From Microglena sp. YARC (lineage: Eukaryota; Chlorophyta; Chlorophyceae; Chlamydomonadales; Chlamydomonadaceae): a stretch of 64,000 bases of DNA. The notes below the pieces were generated by a model. It made no database searches and had not been told where the DNA came from. It saw nothing but the letters and a program-made list of their open reading frames with translations. The DNA is taken from NCBI GenBank assembly GCA_022414725.1, contig CM039462.1:42638983-42702982 (forward strand), read 5' to 3'. Positions 21,266 to 30,496 of this stretch are shown here, piece by piece (position 1 is the first letter of the stretch; the number at the start of each line of letters is the position of its first letter). The position numbers and the translations under genes were made by a program.

Positions 21266-21896
21266 GAGGGCGTTCACACGAGCCGGTTATCTCGGCCAGT
21301 TAAGTTGGCGAGATAACCAAATAGTTAGCGCCACGTATGCCCGAACCCTCAACGAACGCAAAATTAACCAGTTTCTGTTTACACGTGCATTTGCGCTCGC
21401 AGTTTGCGTTCGGTCAGGTTGGTCGTGTACTTCTGGATAGCCTCGTGATTTTTGAATTTTGGGTGACAGACGAGCTATTTTCGGGCCTTGCTCCGCAGCA
21501 CGAACCGTGCTGTGAAGCAAGCGACTTCAAGGCTCCGCAGCGACCCGTCGATCGAGATTGCTGGGTGAAATCTGGCAGCTGATCATCAACATCTGCTCGG
21601 CCAATGCCTTCTTGCTTGCTGCTCTAGAAAATTCGAATCTGCAGAAATTGACGAACTGAACTGGAGCTAGCGTAGCCGATATATCTCACAGCTCGGAAGC
21701 CAAACGAACTTAACGAACCACTAACCTTAACCTTTAACCCGTAACTAGGGGGGGGGGGGGGAGTTATGGTTATCGCGAAAATGGTTAACTGGGCGAGATA
21801 ACTGACGCGAAAAGTGTCGTGTAAACGCTTCGTAGTTAGTTAACTGTACATCTTAACCGTAACTGGCCGAGATAACCTGCTCGTGTAAACGCCCTC
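21266..21896. mobile_element. 631 bp TIR element (MITE-like)
   Basis: Terminal inverted repeats of 37 bp with three mismatches or fewer: left GAGGGCGTTCACACGAGC (21266 on) and right GCTCGTGTAAACGCCCTC (to 21896); the inner part is GGTTATCTCGGCCAGTTA. No transposase-like ORF inside, so non-autonomous. Flanks read TTA and ATA, so no exact target duplication can be claimed. Interior includes G14 (21748-21761). Confidence 0.8.
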
Positions 21897-21907
21897 ATAG
21901 GTTAAAT

Positions 21908-21975
21908 TGCTCCTCCTCCTCCTCCTCCTCCTCCTCCTACTCCTACTCCTACTCCTCCTCCTACTCCTCCTCCAG
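21908..21975. repeat. CTC/TAC trinucleotide microsatellite
   Basis: (CTC)n with CTACTC variants, immediately right of the TIR element. Confidence 0.9.
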
Positions 21976-22026
21976 TGTGACCGTGGTGTCTCTGCTTAGT
22001 TGAGGGCGGTAACCTAGACCCCCACA

Positions 22027-22101
22027 TGCCTATACCCTGGCTCGTAGGTAAATTGCCAGCTCGACAGAGTGAAAGCGCCAGTCAGCATGAAGGGCTGCGC
22101 A
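22027..22101 (+). repeat. Left arm of a 75 bp inverted repeat
   Basis: TGCCTATACCCTGGCTCGTA, then GCCAGCTCGACAGAGTGA and AAGCGCCAGTCAGCATGA. It matches the reverse complement of 24017-24091 with few mismatches. Confidence 0.85.
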
Positions 22102-22827
22102 ACGACAATTTCGCGCAACGAGGAACAATTCAAAAATACAGACCTGTCCATTTGTTGATTTAAGTCGAGCGAGACTAGATCTTGCTTCTCGATTATGATA
22201 CCACCCTTCCTTGCTTTGGGCGAGCTTCTAGAACTATCACCTGGGGGGGGGGGGCTTCGGTGTGGTGTATGAGAAAAACGTACTGTCCGATTTGGGAATC
22301 TTATGGTTATATCCACGTGATACACCACATTCGGGGCTGTAGACATAGTACGACTTTAGGGCGGTGTTGTTTCACTGCTAGGACATGAGCCCCTTGTAAT
22401 CTTTCTTACATAGTATGTGCCCCTTGTAATCTTTTTTTCATAGTATGTGATATATATTAGTAGGATATGGAGATCCTCGATTGCTCGAATCCTCGAATCA
22501 GACGTTTTCATTTTTTTGTCTTTTACTTCTAAGTCTTTACTACTTCTACATCTAGTTAAATAGAAACCTAGTTAAATTGAAACCTTAGATGTGAATCTGA
22601 AACTAATCAAACCCGTTATATATTAGTAGGATATGAGCCCCTTGTAATCTTTCTTAATCTTTCTTCATAGTATGTTGCCCAAAGCCTCACTGTTATAAAA
22701 CTGTCCAGCTGCCCCGGCGCTGTTCAGTCTCGGCATTGATTTTTGCTGAGTATGTAACAATATCCTCTCCCTCATAGTTTATGTAACGAACCCTCTCTCT
22801 CATAGTTCGCCTAGTCTGGAGGGCGGT

Positions 22828-22890
22828 ATGGTCCAGACCCGGTGGTTAAGGCTTCGGTCACCGGAGTTCGAGCCCCGCTTCCAGAAGACG
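22828..22890 (+). ncRNA. tRNA-like Pol III motif, possible SINE piece
   Basis: GGTGGTTAAGGC resembles the D-arm of class II tRNAs and GGAGTTCGAGCCCC resembles a B box/T-arm. Spacing between them is too short for a complete tRNA, so at best this is a tRNA-derived SINE fragment. The sequence around it (TAGGGCGGTGTTGTTTCACT) is also duplicated at 22357 and 22915. Confidence 0.25.
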
Positions 22891-23047
22891 GCGGGTGGTT
22901 TCTCGAGTCCGACTGTAGGGCGGTGTTGTTTCACTGCTAGCCCCTTGTAATCTTTCTTTCTACATAGTTCAAGATTTGAAATAAGCCGTGCGAGGGGAGG
23001 GAGCTCCCCCTTTTCGCGTAGCACGCAAGCAAGAAAGGGAGGCGTTA

Positions 23048-23774
23048 GGGGTAGGTCACACTGCTCTTGCTTTTGGTCGATTTAGCTTTTGCTTTTGGTC
23101 CGATTTTGGTCCGATTTTGGCCCGATTTTGGTGGGGACCAAAAGGTTAGGTCAGTGTGTGACAGTCCAGGGGTAAGCCAAATAGGCTGACAGACTTGCCC
23201 AACCGTGACAAGAAGTGCTGAAAGAAAAAGCGTTGAAAAAGCTGAGTAGGCAGTTGCTTGACAGCACACACCTAATGATCATGTGCAAGCCCAATAGGCT
23301 GAAGAGACATCCCCAATAGCGAGAGAGAGATGGATGATTTCGTATTTTTTATACAATTTATGTAACATGTTCCTTCTCATTTGCAGCTATTTGGGCCATA
23401 TCTCAACACAATATCAGCTTGGGACTGTGCCGCACCCTCTGAAAAATTTGAAGACTAGAAGCAACAATAATTAAGAATTGGATAAGAAAAGGTATGAGTG
23501 AAACAACGAAGATTTGGAAAAGATAACAACAGAAAACAATATAAAGTTCCAGAAAAAATCCGGACCAAAAGCAAAATCGAGGCAAATCCCCCCCCCCCCC
23601 CCCCCCCCGATTTTGCTTTTGCTCGATTTAGCTTTTGCTTATGGTCCGATTTTGGTCCTGACCAAAATCGATTCTGGTCAATGTTGTAGTGTGACCACTA
23701 AGATTTTGGTGATAGGCAAAATCGACCAAAATCGGACCAAAATCGGCCGGACCAAGAGCAGTGTGACCTACCCC
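23048..23774. mobile_element. PIF/Harbinger-like MITE, 727 bp
   Basis: Perfect 22 bp terminal inverted repeats starting GGGGTAGGTCACACTGCT, flanked by TTA on both sides (23045-23047 and 23775-23777). A 3 bp TTA/TWA target site and G-rich ends are typical of PIF/Harbinger. Subterminal GATTTTGGTCCGATTTTGG words repeat on both sides in inverted form. No transposase. Holds a C21 run (23588-23608) and a CCAGGGGTAG copy. Confidence 0.85.
23160..23210 (+). repeat. Dispersed CCAGGGGTAG element
   Basis: GACAGTCCAGGGGTAAGC, then CAAATAGGCTGACAGACT, inside the Harbinger-like MITE, so either part of it or inserted later. A second partial copy is at 23283-23320. Confidence 0.7.
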
Positions 23775-24016
23775 TTAGCGTGCAGCTCGAATAATCGAAA
23801 GCATTAATGCTGAAGCTCAGAAGATCTTCCTAGACTAAGAAATAGGAAGGCGCAGCACCCGGCCCGTGTCAGTGGATGTAAATTATGATCAGTGCCTCGC
23901 AACATTTTGCTTCGTGGATGATGGATGATGTAAATTATAATAGTCTCGCGAAATTTGTCTGAGTCCTTGAGTCTTGGCGAATTTTGAGTCCCGGAGTGTC
24001 ATTGACTCGCTGCGCA

Positions 24017-24091
24017 TGCGCAGGCCTTCATGCTGACTGGCGCTTTCGCTCTGTCGAGCTGGCATTTCACCCACAAGCCAGGGTATAGGCA
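24017..24091 (-). repeat. Right arm of the 75 bp inverted repeat
   Basis: Reverse complement of the 22027-22101 arm (CTGACTGGCGCTTTCGCTC, then CCAGGGTATAGGCA). The two arms enclose 1.9 kb with the MITE and the tRNA-like motif nested inside. Confidence 0.85.
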
Positions 24092-24096
24092 CGTGT

Positions 24097-24495
24097 GTGC
24101 CTAGGTTTGGGCATTGGGGGTGTTACTGTACCGGTCGCGACCGCGGTCGCTGTCCCTCCCTCCCAGAGTTATCTAACTTGATAGGAGGGCTGCGCTCGCG
24201 CTCGACAGTGACAGCCCCTGGTGACAGCTTGCAGCTCGTAGCCATCCGCACGCAGTGCGTCCCAACTCGCAGGCGCACAGCGTTCCTGGTAGCGTATTTC
24301 ACACCTTTCATCCTGCTGTTTCGCAGCATTAGCTTTTCATTCGCAGTGATAGCCTATGTTCGCAGTGGCAGCTTTTTGTCAAGCAAATTGTCAAGGCATT
24401 GCACCGTGGCAGCGGCACGATCTCCAACTGTAAGTCGCCAAAGCAGGACAGACGGTTACGACAAACCAGAAAGCAGGCTGTGCGATCAAGTGTCC
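24097..24495 (+). CDS. Unrecognised ORF with consensus donor
   Basis: 133 codons open from ATG at 24097, including a hydrophobic stretch (AYFTPFILLFRSISFSFAV) that could span a membrane. It ends at AAGTGTCCAG|GTGAGAAG, a strong donor. No downstream exon could be identified and no family is recognised, so it may be chance. Confidence 0.25.
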
Positions 24496-24555
24496 AGGTG
24501 AGAAGCTGTAAAGGCTATTGCACTGAGTGTGTGGGGTGGCAGAATGTACGTGTGT

Positions 24556-24775
24556 TTCAGTCCAGGGGTAGCCAAATAGACTAGAGGCTATTGAACTGAG
24601 AGTTTAGGGTGGCAGCATGTTGTAGGGGTAGACAATGCGTGTGTTATTGTGTGTGTTACAGTCCAGGGCTTGCTTACTAATAGTAATATGCTTAATACAC
24701 TTGTCCAACATCTCCCGTGTTTCTGTGTGTGTTACAGTCTAGGGGTAGCAAAAACGGCTGAGAGACATGCCAAAC
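24556..24775 (+). repeat. Cluster of three CCAGGGGTAG elements
   Basis: Copies at 24556-24588, 24657-24710 and 24731-24775, all on the plus strand and separated by TGTGTGTTACAGTC. They look like a small tandem expansion of the dispersed element. Confidence 0.65.
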
Positions 24776-25057
24776 CTCAAACAATGAAGATCAGCTCAGG
24801 ATTGGCATAGTGTAGATGCAGCAAGTATCTGGCCTAGGAGCCCCTTTCAGTATTTGGATTGCAATACACTACACTTTATAACAAACACACTACGTTTTAT
24901 AATGCAACGCAATATATTTTATAATTGAGTAGGCTGCATGTCACAGCTTTATTTTCAGACACCAAACATCGTTATTATGTGCAAATATGTAACTCTCCTC
25001 AGTTGTGTTGGCACCACATGTTCCCCTCCATAAACTTTTGAACCTGGTCACATACCA

Positions 25058-25230
25058 TAGCTTTTATTTTAAGCAACAAGCGATAGCTTCAAGGTAGCTC
25101 CCTTAACTGGCCGTTCAGATAATGAGAAGATAATGCAACCTAGTTCATCTAGAAGCTGAGACAATCAATATTGGGGTGTAGCACAGTGGCTGTCTCGGGG
25201 AGCTGCTTAGAAGCTGCTGCCACGAGCTGA
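25058..25230. mobile_element. AGCAGCTTCTAGGCAGCTCC-family MITE
   Basis: Left end AGCTTTTATTTTAAGC, then AGCTTCAAGGTAGCTCCC; right end GGGGAGCTGCTTAGAAGC followed by TGCTGCCACGAGC. The middle carries the family word CAACCTAGTKCATC. Non-coding. Confidence 0.65.
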
Positions 25231-25380
25231 ACACAAATTACCTTAGTACGATAGTCATACCGCTGTAGGTGAAGTAGAAGGAGGAGGAGGAGGAGGGCAA
25301 CCACTTGGCCCTGATGGTTCTATGACCACCAGGTCTGTGAGCCCACAACATCACAAACTGATTTGCAACCTGCTCGACAA

Positions 25381-25560
25381 ATGGACCAAGCCAACCGCCA
25401 ATTATTTTGCTTGCTAATCGCTATCCCACTCTTGCATCCCACACCACCGAACGCTTTACCAGCATTTACCGGCCTCCCGACTCCCAAGTCTCAATTAACA
25501 CCCTACAGCCTACATGCATGGGCAGTCCACTATATGTTTTGCAAAATGATGCTAAGTCCT
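25381..25560 (+). CDS. Candidate 5' exon of AP2 locus A
   Basis: ATG GAC CAA GCC AAC CGC encodes MDQANRQLFCLLIAIPLLHP. Locus D at 60649 has MDPAKRQLCCLLIVVPILRP with mostly synonymous or conservative changes, which suggests coding. In D a donor CACGCAG|GTCCCA follows; in A the donor is not clear. The link to the AP2 exon is inferred from equal spacing (about 0.3 kb in both loci). Confidence 0.3.
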
Positions 25561-25753
25561 TGTGCCATGAAGACTTGGTAGTCCTAATTGGTCAAGCGGT
25601 ATACAGAAAAGGGCATCCATGCAGCAAATGTTCGCCAGCACTCCGTAACTCTGAAACTCTGTGACAATTGCAGGCATACCACCGTACTCATGAATCCCGG
25701 CAGCTATTTCTACGTGGCCTGTAGATGCTAGCGCATAATTATCTCCCCCACAG

Positions 25754-25929
25754 ATAATTTTGAACATGGGGCCGCATAGGTTCAGACGTGTTATAGCGCG
25801 CGGCAATAAATGGGTGGGATATGTGGATCTCAACAAAATGACTCAAGTTGAGCTCCCTGCGAGCCTTGGGGCTAGGCTCTGCACATCCGCTTACTCCACA
25901 CCGGAGGAGGCTGCTAGAGCAGTAGACAG
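25754..25929 (+). CDS. Locus A: AP2-like domain 1 exon
   Basis: Acceptor TCCCCCACAG|ATAATT and donor GTAGACAG|GTACGG (phase 0 in, 2 out). Encodes HRFRRVIARGNKWVGYVDL, then LCTSAYSTPEEAARAVDR, the pattern of a plant AP2 DNA-binding domain (R-x-R-x-V, W-x-x-x-I/V strand, then T-x-EEAARAYDR helix start). The rest of the helix should lie in the next exon, which I could not place. Its twin is at 60944-61122. Plant AP2-subfamily regulators have two AP2 domains; the second here would be that at 27948. Confidence 0.7.
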
Positions 25930-26173
25930 GTACGGTTTCGTCCTCACAATGCATGAGTGTTCCATGGTTATCCAAATAGAAATTGAGAGGAACTTGCCCA
26001 ACATCGATAAGTAAGACTAGTTCGATGTATTTTGATAATATTCAAAGCAATGTAATATTGATGTTGCCCCAGTCACCTTCCCTGTGATTCCATAAATATA
26101 AAGCATGCCAGACTGTACCAACAAAGTTATACCTCCAGTCTGAGATAGTTAAACATAAAAAATGGTGCATCTG

Positions 26174-26177
<4 letters not shown>

Positions 26178-26226
<49 letters not shown>
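26178..26226. repeat. (AT)n microsatellite
   Basis: About 24 uninterrupted TA units. A second short TA tract plus T22 lies at 26513-26546, and an AGATCTATATAGATCT palindrome near 26310-26330. Confidence 0.95.
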
Positions 26227-26230
<4 letters not shown>

Positions 26231-26514
26231 TACACTCATTCAGTATTTTGATGTCATGAGTTTGTTAGCTATACTGTGTCAGTAGGGAGAGGCATCGATC
26301 TATATAGAGATAGATCTATATAGATCTATATATATCTGTATTGGCGAAGCTGGATTTTTGAAAATCGGCATTGGGCACCTTACACAAATCAAAATCTGGT
26401 TTTACAATTATGGATTAGGGCACCATATCATATTGCAGGCGCTCCGACTGGATTTTCCGGTGTCTATCTGATGGAACTGCATATGTTGTAGATATACACA
26501 ATATACATATTTGC

Positions 26515-26546
<32 letters not shown>

Positions 26547-27282
26547 GGCAATATAGGTATATTTGCCGCCCCCTATGTGTCAGTCTGTGTTTGTTTGTGG
26601 GTGTACTGGCAATTTCACCAAGCCACACACAAACTCCTACTGATTCTTACCCACCCACTCCAACTCATGTCAATACACCATTAAATGCATGTGTATGCAA
26701 ACCCACACACACCTACTCCCATGTAATGACATACAATACATTTTGATTCATACATGTGTATGCCAAGGCCGCTCTCTTCGCATAGAGACAAACCTGAAAT
26801 GTTGTCCTGTGAATGCATGCTCTCTATCCCCCCCCACCCCACACACCCACCACCCCTTTCCACCCCACCCCACCCACACAAACACAAATACAAACACAAA
26901 AGAAGAAATCTGCTTGTATTTACTCAGTCCTCGGTACATGGGAGTTACTCAGTACATGAGAGCAAGAGCTGGTGCCCACACAAATAAATAACAACAACTT
27001 TGTGTTGTGATTGCATGTGTACGCCAAGGTCACTCTCTTCACATAGAGACAACCTGGCATGTGTCCTGCAAATGCATGACCCCCCCTCCCCCCCCCTTTT
27101 CATTCAAAACACACACAGCCCCACCAGCATCCCACCACCAACATACAGCAACACAAGTGACACCATCAATATTAACTCAGCAACCATACATGATACAAAT
27201 AGCTGATGCCCACACAAATAAATAATAACAACTTTGTGTTGTGATTGCTGGGATTTCGTACAAGTAGGGACGTCATTCAACC

Positions 27283-27395
27283 ATGACCTTTAGCTTATCT
27301 ACGGATGATGAAAACGAGTTGGACAGCATAGGACTGGAGGAGGTTATGGAACAATTCAGGGCCAACACCCAGTCTAAAAAGACAAGTGCATGCAG
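27283..27395 (+). CDS. Locus A: exon 1 (acidic N-terminal module and start of AP2)
   Basis: ATG at 27283, preceded in frame by TAG. Encodes MTFSLSTDDENELDSIG, LEEVMEQFRANTQSK and KTSACR, ending in phase 2 at TGCAG|GTAATT. The last residues (SACR) begin the AP2 domain, whose usual start is SxYRGV. The same module occurs at 62572-62690 (DDEQKLDSIGLEEVMAQFRA), so this is a real conserved exon. It may instead be an internal exon following AP2 domain 1. Confidence 0.75.
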
Positions 27396-27947
27396 GTAAT
27401 TTCCTATCGTCAACACATCACATGGCTGTCATCCTATTTGCCCTTCTGTCCTAATATGAATCAAATTAGCTGGCCTGTGCCGGGCCTGTGCATCCATTTA
27501 TCCGCATCAGTCACCACTCACCAGAGGATCCGATCCAAACACTGAACAAACAAGTTATCCCCCGTATTCAAATGGCCTTGTAGCCTACCCCTCCCCCACC
27601 CCCACACAAACATGCACGCACAAGCACAGACTCTCACGATTTTCAATATCAATACTTGCAGGGGGTAGCGTACGAACGAAACCAAAATACGGGGAGGGTA
27701 TATATTTAGTACATTTCCGTGCATCAGACACACCGCATACCCAACCACACACATAACACCCACACCACACACACAACTAACATACCGCACACAACTCAAA
27801 CACCACACTTACACCACTTATATCGCGCATTCAACACAAAACTTGACCAAGCCAAACCATACCAAACAAAACAAAACAAAATCAAACTAGATTAAACAGC
27901 ACCTCATCACATCACATCACTTCAACTTGCAATGTCATTACTTGCAG
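27396..27947 (+). other. Locus A intron 1 (C/A-rich)
   Basis: Contains G-poor ACACACC/AACC simple sequence (27560-27900) and a decoy acceptor ATACTTGCAG|GGGG at 27661, 286 bp before the true one. Paralogous introns in B, C and D carry much larger arrays of the same type. Confidence 0.6.
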
Positions 27948-28082
27948 GGGAGTTTCATTACATGGAACCAATAAAAAGTGGATCCCAAGCATAGGTTCAG
28001 TACATGGTAATGTAAATCTTCCATATGTGACAGAAGAAAGCGAGGCTGCGTTGTCATATGACAGAGCTGCCATTACCCTTGG
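27948..28082 (+). CDS. Locus A: exon 2 (AP2 DNA-binding domain core)
   Basis: Acceptor ATTACTTGCAG|GGGAGT, donor CTTGG|GTAGGT; 135 bp, phase 2 in and out. Joined to exon 1 it reads SACRGVSLHGTNKKWIPSI, then NVNLPYVTEESEAALSYDR and AAITLG, aligning with the AP2 core (YRGV, KW..I, LG.F.TEEEAA.AYD.AA). Exon 3 supplies the closing LNFP. AP2 proteins bind DNA as transcription factors in plants and green algae. Divergence in the first strand (C for Y, P for G) means DNA binding is not assured. Confidence 0.85.
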
Positions 28083-28532
28083 GTAGGTCACTTTCATAAA
28101 TTAGGACAGAGTGTGCTGGAATTAAAAATGCTGCATTCAGGCCAATGCAACCTCAGCTATTGACGCAACATTCGTCTGGAAACCTCAATACATGATTGTT
28201 CATGCCAGTTCTAGCTACCAAACCCTACCAACCCCTATGACGTGGCTGAAACAATCACAATAGCCAAAGTGTGGTGCATCCAAACTGGCTAATGGATACT
28301 TTGGGCCCAACATTATTGTGGTGTCTTGGCTGAAGGGATCTGACGTGCATTCAGATTTGGAACCATTTATGAATTATCTGGAAGTCTCTTTGCAGATACG
28401 TGGGTGGTCAGTGGTGCCATTGAAATAATAACATGTATCTGATAAATTTTTGATACTTTTTGGAACAAGCTTGGATTCGCCTCCCCAAAAACGCAATATG
28501 AACATGCATTAATATGCTTATCAGAATGGAAT

Positions 28533-28578
28533 TGGGCAAGTCCATGAAGCCTATCTGGATCCCCCTGGACTGTGACAC
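28533..28578 (-). repeat. Dispersed CCAGGGGTAG element
   Basis: GGGCAAGTCCATGAAGCC, then TATCTGGATCCCCCTGGA; minus copy in locus A intron 2. It has a partner in inverted orientation at 28671-28714, and the same pair occurs in locus B. Confidence 0.7.
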
Positions 28579-28670
28579 CCATTTATGTGCATTGTTGTCC
28601 TTGCAATACTGCATAACTTGGATGCCCCAGTTTATTAGGTGCATTAGTGCCATATAATGTATGTATGCCA

Positions 28671-28714
28671 CTGTCCAGGGCTATTATACTGGGCCAAAGG
28701 GACTTGTCCAACCG
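28671..28714 (+). repeat. Dispersed CCAGGGGTAG element
   Basis: CTGTCCAGGGCTATTATACT, then GGGCCAAAGGGACTTGTC; plus copy facing the one at 28533. Confidence 0.7.
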
Positions 28715-28949
28715 ACCTCAAACAATTGTGAACATTTGTAGAATACATGTGTTTTCTGCATGGGTAATTGTAGAGAGGTGAATAAATGCTATGGGCTCCC
28801 CAAAACACAACTACAATTATACAAGTTACCTTGTGAGTCCATCGCTGAAATCCTGGAAGCTCTAAACCTGGGATCTTTTAAACTGAATTTAATGTGAACT
28901 TCAAGCATACTAGTATTTTATACATATCTACATAGGATCCTGACGACAG

Positions 28950-29133
28950 GAGGCCAGAATCTGAGCTCAACTTTCCGGACAGGAGCGCTGAATCCGAGTC
29001 CCTTATTGACGACAAGTTGTTGACGAAATTATTTGGCGCCACTGACAAGGTTCAGATCCAAGCCTTAGTACTTCAAGATCAGCAGCATAGACAGGGGAGC
29101 AGAAGAGTAGAATGTTGGAATAAGAGTTTCCAG
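28950..29133 (+). CDS. Locus A: exon 3 (end of AP2, then acidic/Q-rich linker)
   Basis: Acceptor TGACGACAG|GAGGCC, donor TTTCCAG|GTACGT; 184 bp, phase 2 in, 0 out. Encodes RPESELNFPDRSAESES (closing the AP2 fold with LNFP), LIDDKLLTKLFGATDK and VQIQALVLQDQQHRQ. The same exon is intact in C (46203-46386, also 184 bp) and has a 1 bp deletion in B. Confidence 0.82.
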
Positions 29134-29508
29134 GTACGTTCGGCTGGCCCTGAGCTTTCCTACGTGCAGTTTATATTAATTGTGCATGTGAGCATTTGGA
29201 AGGATGGTTTGCATTATGTTGTACACAAGTGCTTGGTAGCAAGGCTTTCATTTTCACAGTCATGTTGATATCAGGAAAAACTGCTGCATCTCATCCCACT
29301 TGAGGTTAGGATAATAAGGATATGCGTGCCTAGTCCTTTTGGGCAACCTCCATGTGCTGTCGCTTATTCCATCGGCTTGTTGGAAAGTTATATGCTTGTC
29401 AGGTCCAATAGCTGCCTCAATTGCATCTTCGCTTGCTTGCCGTTTAAATTCCACCTCCTTTCTTTTTTATTGGTTCTTTGAATATGTCAAAACTTCTTGC
29501 CACTCCAG

Positions 29509-29708
29509 GGTGTCCATACACAAAGGAAACAAGGCACAAGCCCTCCCGGACCATCCCACCCCAGCGCCGTATGTCCCAGGCCAAGTGGGGGCCAGCACAC
29601 AATACGAAAGAAGCAAGACACAAGCTTGTACTTTCCCGGATCATCCCAGCCCAGCGCCGTATGTCCAGGGCCAAGTGGGAGCGAGCGCAGAATCCATGAC
29701 AGCAGCAG
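29509..29708 (+). CDS. Locus A: exon 4 (with internal 81 bp duplication)
   Basis: Acceptor CACTCCAG|GGTGTC, donor AGCAGCAG|GTCAGT; phase 0 in, 2 out. Two tandem copies of RKQGTSPPGPSHPSAVCP-like text, ending SGSERRIHDSSR. The B counterpart (54235-54353) has one copy and is exactly 81 bp (27 codons) shorter. Low-complexity, Pro/Ser-rich; function unknown. Confidence 0.7.
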
Positions 29709-29794
29709 GTCAGTGTTATCATTGATGTTGTTTTTATAAGCTCTGTGCCATAATTCAACTGTGAACAACTTGTTGTCTTGGTGTCTTGGTGCAG

Positions 29795-30203
29795 ACAACG
29801 GCAGATGGGAGCTTCTGACGTGGTAGACCTCTCGGGGGCAGCTCCAGCATGGCCAGCGGGGGGGATGCGACAAGTGGCACAGTGCAAGGGTGGTACAAGG
29901 GCCCAGGGTATGAGGCCCTTGACAGAAGCGGAGCGGGTGCAGATGATCCGGCTGGGGCAACAGAAGGAGTAGCAGAATCTCCTGGCACACCAGCAAGGAG
30001 GGGAGCCATTGGCGAAGGGAATGATCCTCGTAGACAAAAAAGCATAGGCGAAAGCAAATTATGATCAAATGATTCGTGATGATGTTCATTATCAGCAGCA
30101 GCATAAGCATCAGCAGCAACAGCAGCAACAGCAGCAGAGTTCGGTAGAGAAAGAGAAGATGGGACGCGCCTACATGCAGGAACGAGCGATGGTTTTGGTC
30201 AGG
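29795..30203 (+). CDS. Locus A: exon 5 (Q-rich, two in-frame TAGs)
   Basis: Acceptor GGTGCAG|ACAACGG, donor GTCAGG|GTGAGT; frame preserved over 136 codons except for two TAG codons (QKE-TAG-QNLLAHQQ and DKKA-TAG-AKANYD). In locus B both positions are CAG. It encodes RQRQMGASDVVDLSG, PLTEAERVQMIRLGQQK, a poly-Q run (HKHQQQQQQQQ) and VEKEKMGRAYMQE. Poly-Q regions are common in transcriptional activators. Under the standard code this exon truncates the protein. Confidence 0.7.
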
Positions 30204-30227
30204 GTGAGTTTGGTGCCAGCTGGTGAT

Positions 30228-30260
<33 letters not shown>

Positions 30261-30496
30261 GGGGACACTACTACCCACTACCCACTACCCACCTGCAGCA
30301 CGTCTTATGCACATTCCCTCCACTAACCTATCCTAAAACCACTTCATAGACCACCACCCCTTCCCCATGCACCCCCCCGTCAGAGCTCCCAGCAAGTGCC
30401 CCGCCCCACATTGCACTGCACGCCACACTGCACCATACCATACCTCACCACTGACCCCCCCCCCCCCCCCCCCTGTACCTTTTAACTCTGCTTCAG
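30204..30496 (+). other. Locus A intron 5: G32 near donor, C19 near acceptor
   Basis: G32 at 30228-30259 starts 24 nt after the donor and C19 at 30455-30473 lies 24 nt before the acceptor. A decoy acceptor GTCAG|AGCTCCCAGCAAGTGCC at 30383 copies the true exon 6 start. Confidence 0.85.

Noticed and set aside
20812..21316. Arg/Pro- or Leu/Gly-rich ORFs over the hexamer array
   Set aside because: Translations of (TCTGGG/TCTCGG)n in different frames.
22828..22890. Functional tRNA gene
   Set aside because: D-arm-like and T-arm-like motifs are only about 12 nt apart, leaving no room for an anticodon arm.
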